A DNA stretch of 64,000 nt from Fistulifera solaris. Its lineage: Eukaryota > Bacillariophyta > Bacillariophyceae > Naviculales > Stauroneidaceae. The position numbers and the translations under genes were made by a program. The stretch covers positions 1-64,000 of the forward strand of contig AP026179.1 in the NCBI GenBank assembly GCA_030295235.1, given 5' to 3'. The notes below the pieces were generated by a model. The model worked only from the letters and a program-made list of their open reading frames with translations. It did no database searches and had not been told where the DNA came from. Position 1 is the first letter of the stretch; every line of letters starts with the position of its first letter. Below, piece by piece: positions 21,557 through 34,457 of the stretch.

Positions 21557-22320
21557 GGAAAGGATGAATTGTTTTCTAATCTCGCTGATCGTGAAGCTTG
21601 TGCGTCAAGGAGTATTTAAAAGAGAGTGGGTTTCGAGACGATCTCAGTAATACTGAAAACTGAAAAGAGAGAAGACTACAAGAAGGATGAATGAATGAAG
21701 GAAGGAATGTTCATCATACTCTAGTATCTTGGTTGATTGGTTTCATCGCGCATCCATCCTCCTATCGTCTATCGCCATCGTCGCGTCGTTTTTCCTGCCT
21801 TCCATCCCAGTGCTACGGAGTGATAGACAGACGTCCTCTCAACATTTTACCCAATAGTTGTAGTTACGGGAGGGAACGAAAGAGGCGACTTAATTTATTT
21901 TATTCTATTCTATACCATTCATCATCATCGGCATCAGCATCAACAACAGCAACTTGATTCATCCTTAAAGCATCATACAACTTTGTATATATTATGTCAA
22001 CTCGACTGGGTCGTCAGTCGTAGCCTATAACGACCGGGACTGAAGTTGAAATGAGTCACCGCATGTCCCGGCTACAATATAGACCATACAAAGTAAAGAG
22101 CTCTCGTTGCCGCCGCACAAGAAGAAACAAGCGCGCAACCATGGAGGACGAGAAAAAGATAGAAGGAGCGCAAGAAAATAAAATAGTTAAAAGTAATTAG
22201 CCTTCTGACGCTCCTTGTATTGTTATTATTAATTACTACTCCGTATTCGAGTCATTCCTTTTCTTACTAAAAAAGAAGACGACTGACTCATCAAAAACAA
22301 CACGGTTAATCGACCTACAA
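21557..22320. other. Intergenic, no gene seen
   Basis: A 0.76 kb spacer with one TACTCCGTA motif (22237) and a one-mismatch copy (21814). No gene was recognised. Confidence 0.5.
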
Positions 22321-25300
22321 ATGAGACGGAAACGTCCTGCTCTATTATTATTATTATTTCTTCTTTTTCGGCTGCTGCTGCTTTTGTTGTTGACAACAAC
22401 ATCCCGAAGCCAGTCTATGAGAGACATTGCTTCAAATACTACAACAACAATCAACGTAAAAGATATTTTATGGCAATTCTATCAAGCCACCAACGGACCG
22501 CAATGGAAACATCAAGAAGGATGGTCGCAGTTGTTGTTAATATTAGAGGAAGAACCATCGGTGTGCGATTGTTACGGTATTTTGTGTAACACGGCACAAC
22601 AAATTCAAGTGATTGGATTGGCAGGAAATCAATTGCTGGGCACTGTTCCTCCTGTGCTGTGGACCTTGCCTTATTTACAAGCGGTCGATTTGAGTTATAA
22701 TTCCATTCAAATCCAAGAATGGGCTCCGTCGTCTGCGTTACGACGATTGCGGTTGAGTGCAACTTCTTTACAAACGATGCCTGAACACTTTTCCCATTTA
22801 GAAGAATTGTTTTTGGATCAATGTGAGATCGGAATCAATCAAACACTGGAAACACTCGTGACCGTTTTGCCCACAACCCTGCAATCGTTGCATGTGTCGA
22901 GCAGTCAATGGCAAGGCACGATTCCTCCGGCCCTCGGAAGACGTTTGACGAGTTTGCGGCATTTGTATTTGCAAGAAAATGAATTGTCGGGGACGTTACC
23001 GGCAACGTTGGGGGAATTGATGTCGTTGCAATCGCTCGATGTGTCAGATAACCCGAAAATGATGTCCAGTACGTTGCCCACCGAATGGAATCAATTGCGA
23101 TCATTGCAAACCTTGCTATTGAATCGCTTACAATTGCAAGGAACATTACCCGCATGGCCAGATTTGACGCAATTGGAAGTCTTTGAAGCCATGGGGAATG
23201 CTTTGAATGGTTCCCTGCCCGTCTCGTTTTTGGAACATAGACCACATCGACCCTTGACGCTACGATTGTCGTCGAATCAATTGACGGGTTCCATTCCCTT
23301 GTCATTCCTAAATATTCCGCAATTACATATTGAGCTAATGGACAATCGTATCACGTCGATCAATGAAGCGTTTTGTACGCAAAGAGAATGGATGAGTGGT
23401 CAAGTCGGTGCCTGGCTCGAGGAACAAGGTCCCACCGCCAATGGATGTGATGCGCTCTTGTGTCCCATCGGAACCTTTAATAGACAAGGTCGCGTGACGG
23501 AGGGTCGTCAACCGTGTTTGCCGTGTCCTGACAACAACCAGTACATGGGACAAAATGAATGTGCTTCCAACATTACCCTGAACGAAGAAGTCTTGATATT
23601 GAATGAATTGTTTGTGGCAACGGGAGGCCATTATCATTGGAATGCAAGTCTCACACAGAATTGGACGAGATCGGGTGTTCCATTGTGTGATCGAGAAGGC
23701 GTCGTGTGTGGATGGCCGACTCCCGAACGGAATTCGGGAGTGACCGAATTGCGTTTGAAAGGCTATGGTTTGACGGGTACGATTCCCAGTCGTTTGTATC
23801 AACTACCCAAATTGCGCGAATTGGATGTATCGTTTAATCCAGTGGAAGTGGATTTTCGTGGCATCGAACAAGCGGAAATTTTGGAAATTGTGAAACTCAC
23901 CCAAACGCGAGTGAATTCACTGGCCGGAATCGAACGTGCGGGGTCGTTATTGCACGAATTGCACTGGGATCAGAATGCGGCGGGAGGTCCTTTACCCGTA
24001 GAAGAGCTCAAGCAACTGACTTCTTTGCGGAAACTCTATTTGGGCCAGAATCGTTTTAGTGGAACGCTTCCTTCCGAACTTTTTACATCGCTGACTCAAC
24101 TCGTCACTCTTTCGATCCATGACAATCCCCGACTTGCCGGTTCATTGCCAACGACGTTGGGCTTGCTGAAAGATTTGCAGATATTCGATGCTCACAAATG
24201 CAGCTGGAGTGGTAATATACCAACACAACTGGAACAGTTGACGAACTTGCGAAGACTCGCATTGTCGCAAGGGTCGCTGGGTGGGCCACTATTGTCGTTT
24301 TCTCAATCGACACACTTATCGGAACTCTATCTGAGTCGTAATCATTTTACCGGAAGCATCCCTGCGAGTTTATTGGAAAGCGTCGAAGCTTCCGTGTCGC
24401 TGCGAGTGGATGTTTCCTTTAACCAATTGACGGGAAGCATTCCAAGCCAGTTGTTGGGTTTTCAAAAGCTGAATCTGGATGTGGTGGGAAATGAGATGAC
24501 ATCGCTACTGGATGTCTGTGTTAATGACTCTTCTTCTTTACCAAGTGATTGGATGAATGGTGCAGTTACTGCAACCTCGCCATCTTGTGATGCTATAGCG
24601 TGTCGCCCGGGATACGCTTCCCTTTATGGCCGCTTTATCCAAGGGAGTGCGAATTCGACATGTCAGCCTTGTGTTGAATCCGACGAAGCTCCATTCTACG
24701 GCAGTATTCATTGTTTAAACTTGTTTGCCCAAAGAGAACGACGAACCCTTCTGTCTTTTTTATGAGGTTACACAGGGAAGCAATGGCTGGATTGCGGATA
24801 CCGATTGGTTGTCTGACGACGTTCCCATGTGTAATTGGCTTGGAGTCATTTGTGATGAGCGTCAACAACAAGTAAAACAACTCAACCTTGAATACAATGG
24901 TTTGAGTATAGACGACCCTTCCACTGATGTCATGCAAATCCTTTCGCATGGTCTACCCATGTTGGAGCAACTGGATCTCAAAGGAAATACCGCGTTGAAT
25001 TTGCGATTTGAAAATATTTCGAAAAATTGGAAGCTGCATGTTTTGGCAGTATCGGCCACAAATTTGACTAGTTTGAATGGTATAGAGGCTTTGGCTGGTA
25101 GTTTGTCGACTCTATTGGCTGCGGACAATGCTTTACAGGGGGAGATCCCCTCGGAGGTTTACGCCCTGACTAACTTGAAGCAGTTGTTTTTGAGCTACAA
25201 CGAACTGAATGGATCACTTTCTTCGAAAGTTGGCATGCTGTCGTCTTTGGAGTCTCTGTATTGGTCAAACAATATTCTTTCAGGGGCACTACCGACTGAG

Positions 25301-28044
25301 CTGGCAAAATTGACAAATTTGCGACAGTTGATTATGAATGAAAACGCATTGCAAGGACCGTTGCCCACCGAACTGAGCGAAATGTCCAAACTAGAGCAAC
25401 TTTGGCTACAGCAACAGAATGGGGACTATCCTCTCGGTGGACGATTGCCGTCATTTGCGAATGCAGCTCAGTTATGGTACATGGATCTATCGAACAACGG
25501 GTTAAGCGGCTCAATACCGACGAATTTTCTAAAGCATTCCAAGCGTCTCGCTGATAGCATCACAATTTTGTTGCAAAGCAACGACTTAACCGGTACTGTT
25601 CCGACGTCTCTCAGTCGATTCTCATCTTTGTATATAGACTTGGGAGATAACAAAATCACTGACCTTCCGCCAGTGTTATGCGATAACACAAATTGGATGA
25701 ATGGAGAGTTGTTACCTGGTTCGTGTGAATATGTAATGTGTCCGCCTGCGACATATAATCCAGCCAGACGACAAACTTCATCGGAGGAACCGTGCATCCC
25801 ATGTCCAGCTGAGCTTTCGGATACCAATGTGTTCTGGGGACGTTCGTTTTGCATGGAGATTGAATCCGAACAAGCGGTTTTGGAAAAATTGTTTCTTTCG
25901 ACTGATGGTAATTCCTGGGTCAGTAACACTCATTGGTTGTCGGATCGGCCGATTTGCTCCTGGTCTGGCATTGTTTGCGCCGGCGACCAGAACGATAACA
26001 AAGGTGTGACCGGTATAAAGTTAGCCGGAAATTTATTACGCGGGGCGTTACCGAATCAGGTCTGGGCATTACCCTTGTTAACGAGCTTGCAAGTGGAAAA
26101 CAACCCCGAACTGATTGTCGACTTTCGAGGAGCAAGTATGCTGACAAGCGTCTCGTTGTTGCAACTACTTAATATCGCCAATACTTCACTTACGTTTGGA
26201 TTGGAAGGTTTGACCCATTTCAAACGATTGCGTACTTTTACAGCGACACACATCACAGGCCGATTTCCCTTTGAATTGGTTGCGTTAGGTCAACTACAAT
26301 ATGTTGATGTGTCCAATTGTCATCTCATTGGAACACTTCCTACATTTGAATTTCCGCGGATACCACAGTGGAAGCAGTTTTACGCTCAGAATAATGACTT
26401 TCACGGGTCAATTCCTGAATCATGGGGACAACTGTCGCTGCTGGAAAAATTGGGTACGTTTCTAGTCTTGTTTGTCTTCCACCAATTCGTGTCCACTCAT
26501 CAACATTGCTCCCAGATGTAAGTGAAAATCTTTTAAGCGGATCGGTACCATCGTCCATTGCCAATCTACCGCACCTTAAGGTTTTTTCGTTGAAACGGAA
26601 AGAGAAACCCGGGCAGAAACTGTCGGGGTTTATTCCCAACTTTGCTGAAGCGTCAGAGCTGGAGAGCTTAGATTTGGCTTTCAATGAATTGTCAAGTTCA
26701 CTCCCAGACGACTTTTTACAAACAGCTTTCCGAGTTCATTCCGTTGACATTAGTCATAACGCAATTCAGGGAACGCTCCCGTCCAGTTTGGATTTCTTGC
26801 CGCCGAACTTGAACATTTTGATGGAAGAAAATCAAATCTCCGGCGTTCCCTTGGAACTTTGCGACAACAAGGAGTGGATGCTAGGACGGGTGGGTGAAGT
26901 AGGAAGCTGCCAAGCAATTTTGTGCCCACCGAAAACGTGGGCTCCAACAGGACGCAGTATTGATGACGAACCATGTCTGCCCTGCGAGGAAGCTTACAGC
27001 GCAACCCAGTACTACGGCAGTACACAGTGTCTACCTGCGGTTGATGATCGGTCTATTTTGGTGGAACTGTATCAAGCCACACGAGGACCTGATTGGGTTC
27101 GGCACGACTTTTGGAATACTCGGACGGATGTCTGTGAATGGTTCGGTGTCGGGTGCGATCCACGACGTAATGTTATTTTGCTGAATCTGGAACACAACGG
27201 TCTTTTGGGTACGATTCCGACCTCACTTTGGCGCTTACCGAAACTGCAATATTTGAATTTGGGTTTCAATCAACTTTCAATAGCATTGGAGTCGTCTTAT
27301 CGAGCGAAGAACTTACTCGTCTTGAGCTTGAATGCAGCAGGCCGTGTCGACCTGACTGGATTGGATCGACTATCAACATTGAGTGTCCTGGAATTAAGCT
27401 CCAACGGACTCCGTGGATCATTTCCAACTCAAATTCTTGACGTATCGAACCTACGCGTTCTACGACTACAAGACAATCAATTGACGGGGACGATCCCATC
27501 TTCCTTCGCATCGCTGAACTATCTCCGAGTCCTTCATTTACAGCAGAATCGTCTCGTAGGCCCTGTGCCGGCACTGACTCAATCCGTTTCACTCGAACAT
27601 GTTGATTTATCCAACAATGGTTTCCACGGCAGTATTCCAGCCAATTTCCTTTCTCATGTTCCAATCTTTTCGAATAAATCCATTCATATCAACATGTCTC
27701 ACAACCAATTGACCGGTGAGATTCCGGAATCACTGACTCGATTCGAATATTTCAATTTGACATTGGGTGGCAACCAAATCACTTCGCTCTCTTCTGAATT
27801 TTGTAAGAAACGGAATTGGAACGAAGTGACTGGTTGCAATGGCATTCTGTGTCCACCCCGCACATGGAGCTCCACAGGATATCAGTCTCGCACCGAATCC
27901 TGTCGGCCGTGTCGGTCGGTGGATGCTCCTGTGGCCAATTGGTACGGTCAAACGACGTGTCTCGATGCTTCCGTGGCATCGCATCTGTTTACCGTTCTCC
28001 CTTGGGGACTTGTGTTATTCTCCCTGTATCTCCTACTTATTTAA
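22321..28044 (+). CDS. Giant five-module extracellular LRR protein
   Basis: One gene of about 1,880 codons. It has a leucine-rich signal peptide (ALLLLLFLLFRLLLLLLL) and a C-terminal hydrophobic segment (LFTVLPWGLVLFSLYLLLI) for membrane or GPI-like anchoring. Between them are five copies of one module. Each begins with a plant-type LRR N-cap (LxxLYxATxGxxW...CxWxGVxC), continues with about 8-12 plant-type LRRs (LxLxxNxLxGxIPxxL), and ends with a Cys-rich cap (CxxxLCPPxT...CxPC...YGxxxC). Module starts are near 22461, 23575, 24745, 25868 and 27040. A 62-bp intron (26454-26515, GT-AG) rejoins the frames as EKLDVSENLLSG. One extra T in the T6 run at 24756-24761 breaks the frame at the start of module 3; five Ts give LLSFYEVTQG. 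No kinase domain is present. Ligand binding or adhesion is inferred from architecture. Confidence 0.85.
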
Positions 28045-28195
28045 TAACATACTAACTATAATAACGACTTGAGTCCTTTCCGGGTGCTGTTGACAAATGA
28101 GATCCTAGCATTACTCGTTCTACAAACAACCTACACTCCAAGAGAAGTAGATCCATGTTTACTCTTTTTAGTAGTAATAATAGAACTAATGTCTC

Positions 28196-29143
28196 TTAGA
28201 TCGAAGAAACAAAGGCCGCCAAAGCCGCCACGGATTCTTTTGCGAAGCCGCACAGGCCTCTTGGTTCTTGCGTCGGGCATTGATATCGGTGGATTCAATG
28301 GCCTTGAAGAACGCCGTCGCCTTTTTCTTTTGCTCGGGCGTCTGGGCCAAGTATCGTACAGCCGCACGCGTTTCTCCCATGTAACGATCCAACTCGGTGG
28401 TGACTTCGAACCAAGCCTTCTTCTCAATGAATTTGGGCAACTTATCGAGGCGTTTCTTGGTTTCGGCCAAGACGGCCTTCTTTTTCCAGCAATGGAAGGA
28501 TCGGCAGGGTTGAAAAGAGAGCCATCACCAGCTTCACCGTAAACCGAGTAGGGCGAGTAGAGCTTGGAGGATTGATCCGTTCCGTAGGCGGCTCCTTCCG
28601 AGTAAGACGATCCGTCACCAATCAAACCAAAAACCGAGAATCGGGGGGATTCACCGACGGCCGCATTTGCCGCGGCGGGAAGAAAAGGCCGCACCGATGG
28701 CAGCGGCTCCCGCGGAAACAACTTCACGGCGGGATGCTTCCTGTAAATGAAAGAACGAGTTAGATATAAGAGAGAGAAAAAGAGGGGAAAGGTAAGGGAA
28801 ATGAAAGGAAACAAGTCATTTCAGGATGAAATGAGAAAGATTGACGAGAGAGAAAGGGGAAAGAGTCGTATGGCGTTCGCCGGTAATCTGATAACAGTGA
28901 TTCAAGAAAGAGCGAGAGTAAACAGTTCATTTTCGGCTCAAAAAGTCGCTTCCAATTACTCGCGGCGCTTGATGGCTCTTGTGTAACTATACGAAAGCGT
29001 CTCTTTCAACTCCGTTCTCCTCCTTTCGTTCTTTCTTTCTTTCTCTCTCTCTCTCTCTCTCTCTTCTTCCTCCTCATTCTTTTGCTTACCTGCGAGAAAG
29101 CAGCAGCAGAAACAACAAGAGAAGCAGCAATAGCGATCTTCAT
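28196..29143 (-). CDS. PSII extrinsic protein, PsbQ-like, thylakoid lumen
   Basis: Two exons, 29090-29143 and 28196-28740, with a GT-AG intron of 349 bp. Exon 1 encodes an ER-type signal peptide (MKIAIAASLVVSAAAFSQ). Exon 2 opens with SRREVVSAGAAAIGAA, a twin-arginine thylakoid signal. Mature segments include SPRFSVFGLIGDGSSYSEG, YSPYSVYGEAGDG and a helical bundle (LDKLPKFIEKKAWFEV, LDRYMGETRAAVRYL, TPEQKKKATAFFKAIE). This matches the PsbQ'/Psb31-like four-helix proteins that stabilise the oxygen-evolving complex in diatoms and red algae. I lean to PsbQ' but cannot exclude Psb31. Three one-base shifts in short runs (28683-28686, 28491-28495, 28245-28246) are needed. The final frame then ends ALAAFVSSI with TAA at 28196-28198. 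Confidence 0.7.
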
Positions 29144-29774
29144 GGTGACTTTTTTTTGTTGGGTGTAGCAGTGATATTGGTTGTTATTGTTGCGGTTGAA
29201 ACGCTCTTGTCAAAATCTTGCGACTGTGGGACGTGCGTATCTTGATGAGTTCAACTCAACTCGTTGTTGTATGACGTCGAGAGAATAAAAACCGAGGTTC
29301 CGGAATGTAAATCTTGAGCAAAAGGGATCCAGATTCCTTCCAGTCGGATTCCATACCGCTACGACATTGGAAAATGTTCGCTTTCTGCGTGACGAAGGAC
29401 GGAACGAGGTACGCTGGCGCGTTTTGTGTTCATAGCATTTAGATATCCTAGTACCGTATTGGGATATAGGACGTTTTATTTTATCACATTATCTTGATGA
29501 GTACCAGCAACGGACAGTCCTTGTGAGGCGAACGTTGATCGCCCAACGTCGCTTGCGTAAAACGGCAGCAGCCCCGAGCAAAACCTTCGTTGTTGTGTTG
29601 CTGTTGTTGCGTTTCTTAATCTCAATAAACAAAGTGTTCTTTGCAACTCAAACGTTCTATTTCTCTCAATTAATCTAATCTGCATGAACGAAGTGATCGG
29701 TCGCTAAAAACATCGTTTTCTATTTATTATTATTCCTTTCGGCAATTCACAGACTCCTTCACGACTAATACAAA
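29144..29774. other. Intergenic, no gene seen
   Basis: The shared upstream region of the PSII extrinsic protein (minus) and the V-ATPase accessory protein (plus). No gene was recognised and no clear motif stands out. Confidence 0.5.
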
Positions 29775-30659
29775 ATGAAATCGCACATTCTGGTGTACTT
29801 GTTGTCGTGCCTCTTCGCGACAACCACAGCAGCTCCGGCTCTGGTGTGGAAGAATGGTACATCGCAAACACCGACAATGCATCATTCGGAAGATATTTCC
29901 ATTCAATCGTTACTGCCGCAACAACAAGGAGTTGTGTTTGTCTTGCAACGTCGTTCGGACGGGGAAGAAGCTTTATCAGCCATGGCATCGCAATTGACAC
30001 AAACGGCCACTGTCCCGGCGCACTGTCAACATCATTCCGTTACAGGTGTCACCAGTGCACATTTGTTGGCTCGTTCTGTTACCAGTAGTGCCGAAGTGAC
30101 CCTGGAAGAATACGTGCAGTTGCCGCAAGTCATTCAACAATTGAAAACAGCTTCCAAGGCTAATAATAAAGTTTCGATGAAATCGAAACAACGAGCCCAA
30201 GCGTTGGAAACAGCGACAGTGTTGTTTGTAACGGTCGATACGGAACAGGATAATCTTCAACAATTGGATCAAGCTGTGGTGCAAGCCATTCATAAAGAAC
30301 CGCACGTGGTCCTCACGGCGGTACGTTCGTTGCAAGAAATCAATCAAGAAAAGGAACAGGCCATGCAATATACGATGCAAATGCATCGAGAAGCCGGTCG
30401 AGTTCAAGCCGCACAACGCCGTCGTTTGGAAGAAGATGCCGACCAACAGGGACAAGACAATGCGCAAGAGAATATGCAAATCAACAACAATCAATACGAG
30501 TACATGGTCTTGGTGCACATGACACCTAATATCTTGTCGGGAATCTTGTTTACTATCTTGTTTGCGACCATTACTTTGATTGGCATTACTTGTATGGGGT
30601 CCATTCAAGGACAAGATGTTTATGTCAAGAAGATGCCTTCCATTGGGCGTGAAGCGTAA
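29775..30659 (+). CDS. Ac45/VOA1-like V-ATPase accessory protein
   Basis: 294 residues. The signal peptide (MKSHILVYLLSCLFATTTAA) is followed by a lumenal domain and one C-terminal membrane span with a short conserved tail: MVLVHMTPNILSGILFTILF, then ATITLIGITCMGSIQ and GQDVYVKKMPSIGREA. The span plus IGREA-type tail matches the Ac45/VOA1 family, whose members sit beside the V-ATPase proton-translocating ring and help its assembly in the ER. The lumenal part is Gln-rich and poorly conserved, as is usual for the family. A 45/VOA1 role is inferred from the C-terminal 60 residues only. No frame errors. Confidence 0.6.
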   Translation: MKSHILVYLLSCLFATTTAAPALVWKNGTSQTPTMHHSEDISIQSLLPQQQGVVFVLQRRSDGEEALSAMASQLTQTATVPAHCQHHSVTGVTSAHLLARSVTSSAEVTLEEYVQLPQVIQQLKTASKANNKVSMKSKQRAQALETATVLFVTVDTEQDNLQQLDQAVVQAIHKEPHVVLTAVRSLQEINQEKEQAMQYTMQMHREAGRVQAAQRRRLEEDADQQGQDNAQENMQINNNQYEYMVLVHMTPNILSGILFTILFATITLIGITCMGSIQGQDVYVKKMPSIGREA

Positions 30660-30953
30660 GGAAATGAAAATTAGTGGTGGTAAATAACAAATAAAAAAAT
30701 AGTGTCAATCCAATAACAGTCTTTTGAAGTTCCTTCAGCTGTAGATCGAGCTTGCGTGCTCCTATAATATGATCGTAGCCAGCGGGTGTTCCGAGGCCAG
30801 CACATACAATGCGCCTCGCCGTCCAAGCACCAATACATACATCGAGTTTATCCAAACACAATGTTATTGACTCGAAACGTAATATTGAGTTTCTATAGTT
30901 ACGAGAAGGAGGCAATTCCCTGCTGCACTAGCAAAAGAAACAAACTACGCTGT

Positions 30954-32287
30954 TTACTCAATCTTGGCGTAAAAGATACCCTTGGTCAAGACCTTCTTGG
31001 GGATCTTGGATCCCATGTCGGTATCACCCAATTGCGTGGCAACAAAGACTCCACCGATTTCGCTTTCCTCCGCGTTCACCTTGTTGACTTCCATTTCGAT
31101 ACGTCCGGTCGTGACGTCGAATGTCTTGTTGTTCTCCTTGAACAATTCGTCGTCACCCTCTTCTCCAGATTGCAGAGCGGGAAGAGCCACGGCCATGTCG
31201 TAACCAGTGGTACCACCACGTCCCTTGGGGTCCAAGAAGAGACCCGTACGGTAGGAAGGAGTGTTGAAGTTACCTCCCATTTGGAAACCCGGCTTGAAGG
31301 CCGGTCCGTCACCCTTGGCCACGAGTTCCTTGACCGTAAAGAGGAAGGGAACACGTTCACCTCCGGGCAACTGCACCGTGGTGGGAGCGTAATCAATACC
31401 TTCTTCCTCACGGAAGACAATCTTGCCACCATCGTTGGAAAGGGATCCTTCAATGCCCTCCAACGTGTAGGTCTGACGGGTCATGACCTTGGAGTTGACG
31501 AATTTCTTTTCCGTCTTTCCGGCACGGCCGATTTCTTCCTCAACGGCCCAGGCCTTGGGCTCAATGCACATGTCTACCAAGCGGGCACCGGGCTTGGGAG
31601 TGATAGTGTCCTCACCGACGACTTCGGCACAACGGTTCGCGAGACCGGTTCCCTTGACTTGCAAGTACGAAAGGGAGTTGATTTCGGACTTGGTCAAAGC
31701 ATGAGCGGGGGCCGTGGCCATACCAAAGGCCAGAGCACCGACCAAAGCGGCCTTTCCGGCGTTGGCAAGGTCCTCTTTCAAGGACATTTGCAAAGCCGAG
31801 TTGCGCTGTGTTTTTATGAAAACAGTAGAGAGGAAAAGAGAGAGAGTGAGTACGTGAACTTGTAAATGATTTTTTGTGTAATGATAATAATAAAAACAAA
31901 CAACAAGGAAATAACGAAATGATAGGGATCAAACGAAACGATCATCAAGGTAGCCACAATTCAATTCATCGCTGATAGCGGATCATTAGCTGTGCTCTTG
32001 CTCGCTGCTCCTTCCGTTCATCGCTTTTAATCCTTTGCCTATCAAGCAAACTGCAACCCATTCACATGCGAGTCATTACGGATAGATTATCGATCGAAAG
32101 GGTACTAACTCCTTTCAATACACGAAAAAGGAGCGGCGCCTCTTCTCTCTTTCTTGCGATCGCTTCCCTCACTTCTTGCTATTCATCACAAGGACTGATC
32201 GATAATACTCACACTCGCCAAAGGAGCCGGGGCAAATGCCGAGGCCGAAGCCACGAAAGCAAGAGAGCAAGCAGCAGAGAACTTCAT
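30954..32287 (-). CDS. psbO: PsbO, oxygen-evolving enhancer protein 1
   Basis: The manganese-stabilising protein of photosystem II, acting in the thylakoid lumen. Two exons: 32213-32287 encodes MKFSAACSLAFVASASAFAP plus LAS, and 30954-31805 encodes the rest. A GT-AG intron of 407 bp lies between them, giving 308 residues. The presequence has three visible parts: ER signal peptide, the ASAFAP cleavage motif of diatom plastid proteins, and a thylakoid signal ending ATAPAHA before LTKSEINSLSYLQVKGTGLA. The mature chain shows ANRCAEVV, PKPGARLVDMCIEPKAW with the paired Cys of PsbO, GIDYAPTTVQLPGGERVPFL and RGGTTGYDMAVALP. The frame is clean throughout. The PSII extrinsic gene at 28.2 kb is on the same strand, separated by the V-ATPase accessory gene. 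Confidence 0.97.
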
Positions 32288-33160
32288 GGTCGTTATTGGA
32301 TATGTACCAGTATTGGAATCAAATAGCGATGTGAGAAAGCGAAAGGCAAACAACAACACACACCAGCAGCAACGAAGATATTTTGTTACGGCTTCGCCAA
32401 AGGAGACATCAAGTTGAGGATGTATCTTTGTCACTGTTCGACCCGATTCCGTCCTTCACAAGTTATGGCAGTGTCAAAAGGCACGTCATGGTTCCGGAAC
32501 CGCGTTCGTTGAAAACCACTCACGAACAATGGATTGGCAGAATTCCCTACCGAAACGGTTACGTCAGTCGATATAGCGCGGAGGAACCGCGAGGTGCCGG
32601 AAGATGTCGGTGTGGTACACAATCAAGCTAAGTAAAGTAGTTTTTGAGGCTGCGTTCATGATCATCATGATCTTCTCATCCGAGCGACGTTTGATAATAT
32701 AAAGTCTGTAAATAGCACTAGCTTCTAGCTTCTAAACGTTAATCTACCAACATAATCTTGTATTTGTAAGCTTAAAAGGGTATCAGATTAGTGAGCTCAA
32801 GTGAACGGATGGTGCTCTCCTTGTTTGCAGGACTGACAATAATCCAGTCACGTATCCATGAATCTACAATTTGGGTCGAGAGTCACAATTCACCATCGCA
32901 CTGTAACTCGAATGAATAAGATGACGTCACGTGACCGAGTCCTGAAGGATCGTCCGTCCTTCGATTGCAAATGTCTCGTTTTTGCGGCATTTTATTATTA
33001 TTTTTCGTCACGCTCGTTCTATTTTATGTATTACGGAGTATTATTTCTTCGTTTTCGCCCTCTTGTCGTTCTATGCTTTGTACTTGTAATTGCTCATTAC
33101 CAGCCATCCTACTTCACCCTTAACACTCGGCTTTCAATAGAAAATTAGAAGCAGTTATAA
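32288..33160. other. Intergenic, one TACGGAGTA motif
   Basis: A 0.87 kb spacer upstream of psbO and of the sirtuin gene, which are divergent. It includes TACGGAGTA at 33032. No gene was recognised. Confidence 0.5.
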
Positions 33161-34457
33161 ATGTCCTCAGCAGACGATTTAATAGACAACAACAATCAAG
33201 AAGAGACCCCTTCGTCGTCATCTTCCAAACGACCCCGATTATCGGAGGAGGAAGAAGAAGAAAGAGGAGGAGATGATGATGATGATGAAAGCGTATCGAT
33301 TGATTTAGATTCACTCGATCGGGAATCCCTCATGGCGTTGTTGACGCAAATATCGGCGTCGCAAAACATTCCTCTTTCCGTCTTGTTACAATCGTTAAAT
33401 CAGCAGCCGTTTGATGATGACGATGATGATGATGAAGACATTGAATATCCTTTCGGAACAGTACCCACCAATTTACAACAAGTTGCAGAGTTTATACAGA
33501 GTGACCAATGTCAACGTATTCTTGTGTTGGCGGGGGCGGGCATGAGTGTTGCGGCCGGCATTCCCGATTATCGCAGTGAGAATGGCTTTTATGCTACTTT
33601 ATCCGCCCATCAACTCACGGCGACGCCACAACAACAAGCCGCGATACAACAAGACAAGACGTTTGCCTTAGATCAACACTTGTTTTTGGAGAATCCATTG
33701 CCGTGTTTGGAATTGAAACGTGATTTCATTTTGGGTGTCCACGAACAACGTTGGAAGCCGACCTTGGCGCATCGGTTTTGTGCCCTTCTCGCGCAACAAC
33801 ATTCTCACAAACTCGTCCGATGGTATACACAAAACATTGATGGCTTGGAAGATTTGTCAACGTTGGGAGAAAAAGTAGTACATGTCCATGGGACCATGTC
33901 CCAAGCGGATTGTGCTCATTGTGGGGCAAGGCAAGACACGGCCGCCTTTCATCAACACGTCAAAACACACATTAAAGATGTCACCGGACACGATCCCACG
34001 GCACCGACCACATCGCAGCCGATGCGGTGTAGTCACTGTCACCAACCGGGCGTGAAACCAGCCATTGTCTTGTTTCGCAGTAGTTTGCCCAAAGTCTTTT
34101 TTTGAACGATTGCCACAAGACCTACCAGACATTGATTTGTTGTTGATTTTGGGGACCTCATTGCGGGTCGCCCCCGCCAATTCCATTGTCTGGCGCGTTC
34201 CTTCCACATGCTTGCGGGTCGTCATCAATCGGGAACCTGTCGGACAGCATTTGGGGATTCGACACTCTAACAGTCGAAGAGACTTTCATGCGGCCGGTGA
34301 TTGTGAACACGTTGTATTGGAATTGATGGAACATTTGGGATGGTTGTCCTTGTTGGAAGATTGTGTTGATGATTTGCCACCCAGTAGCGCACAACTGTTG
34401 CGGGATAAGTTAAACGAAAAGAAGCAGCAGCAGTCGCAGGAGTGTGGCAAGCAATGA
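33161..34457 (+). CDS. Sirtuin (Sir2 family NAD-dependent deacylase)
   Basis: Removes acyl groups from lysines using NAD. An acidic, serine-rich N-terminus (about 100 residues with EEEEEERGGDDDDDE) precedes the catalytic core. The core shows the NAD-binding GAGMSVAAGIPDYRS, TQNIDGLEDLS, catalytic His in VVHVHGTMSQADC, two zinc Cys pairs (CAHC and CSHC), KPAIVLF and, after the frame break, LLILGTSLRVAPANSIV and VINREPVG. Motif spacing fits class I sirtuins of the SIRT1/2/3 type. One extra T in the T7 run at 34097-34103 ends the first frame at KVFF; six Ts give KVFFERLPQDLPDIDLLL. The acidic N-terminus would suit a nuclear role; no clear organelle signal is seen. Confidence 0.9.
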
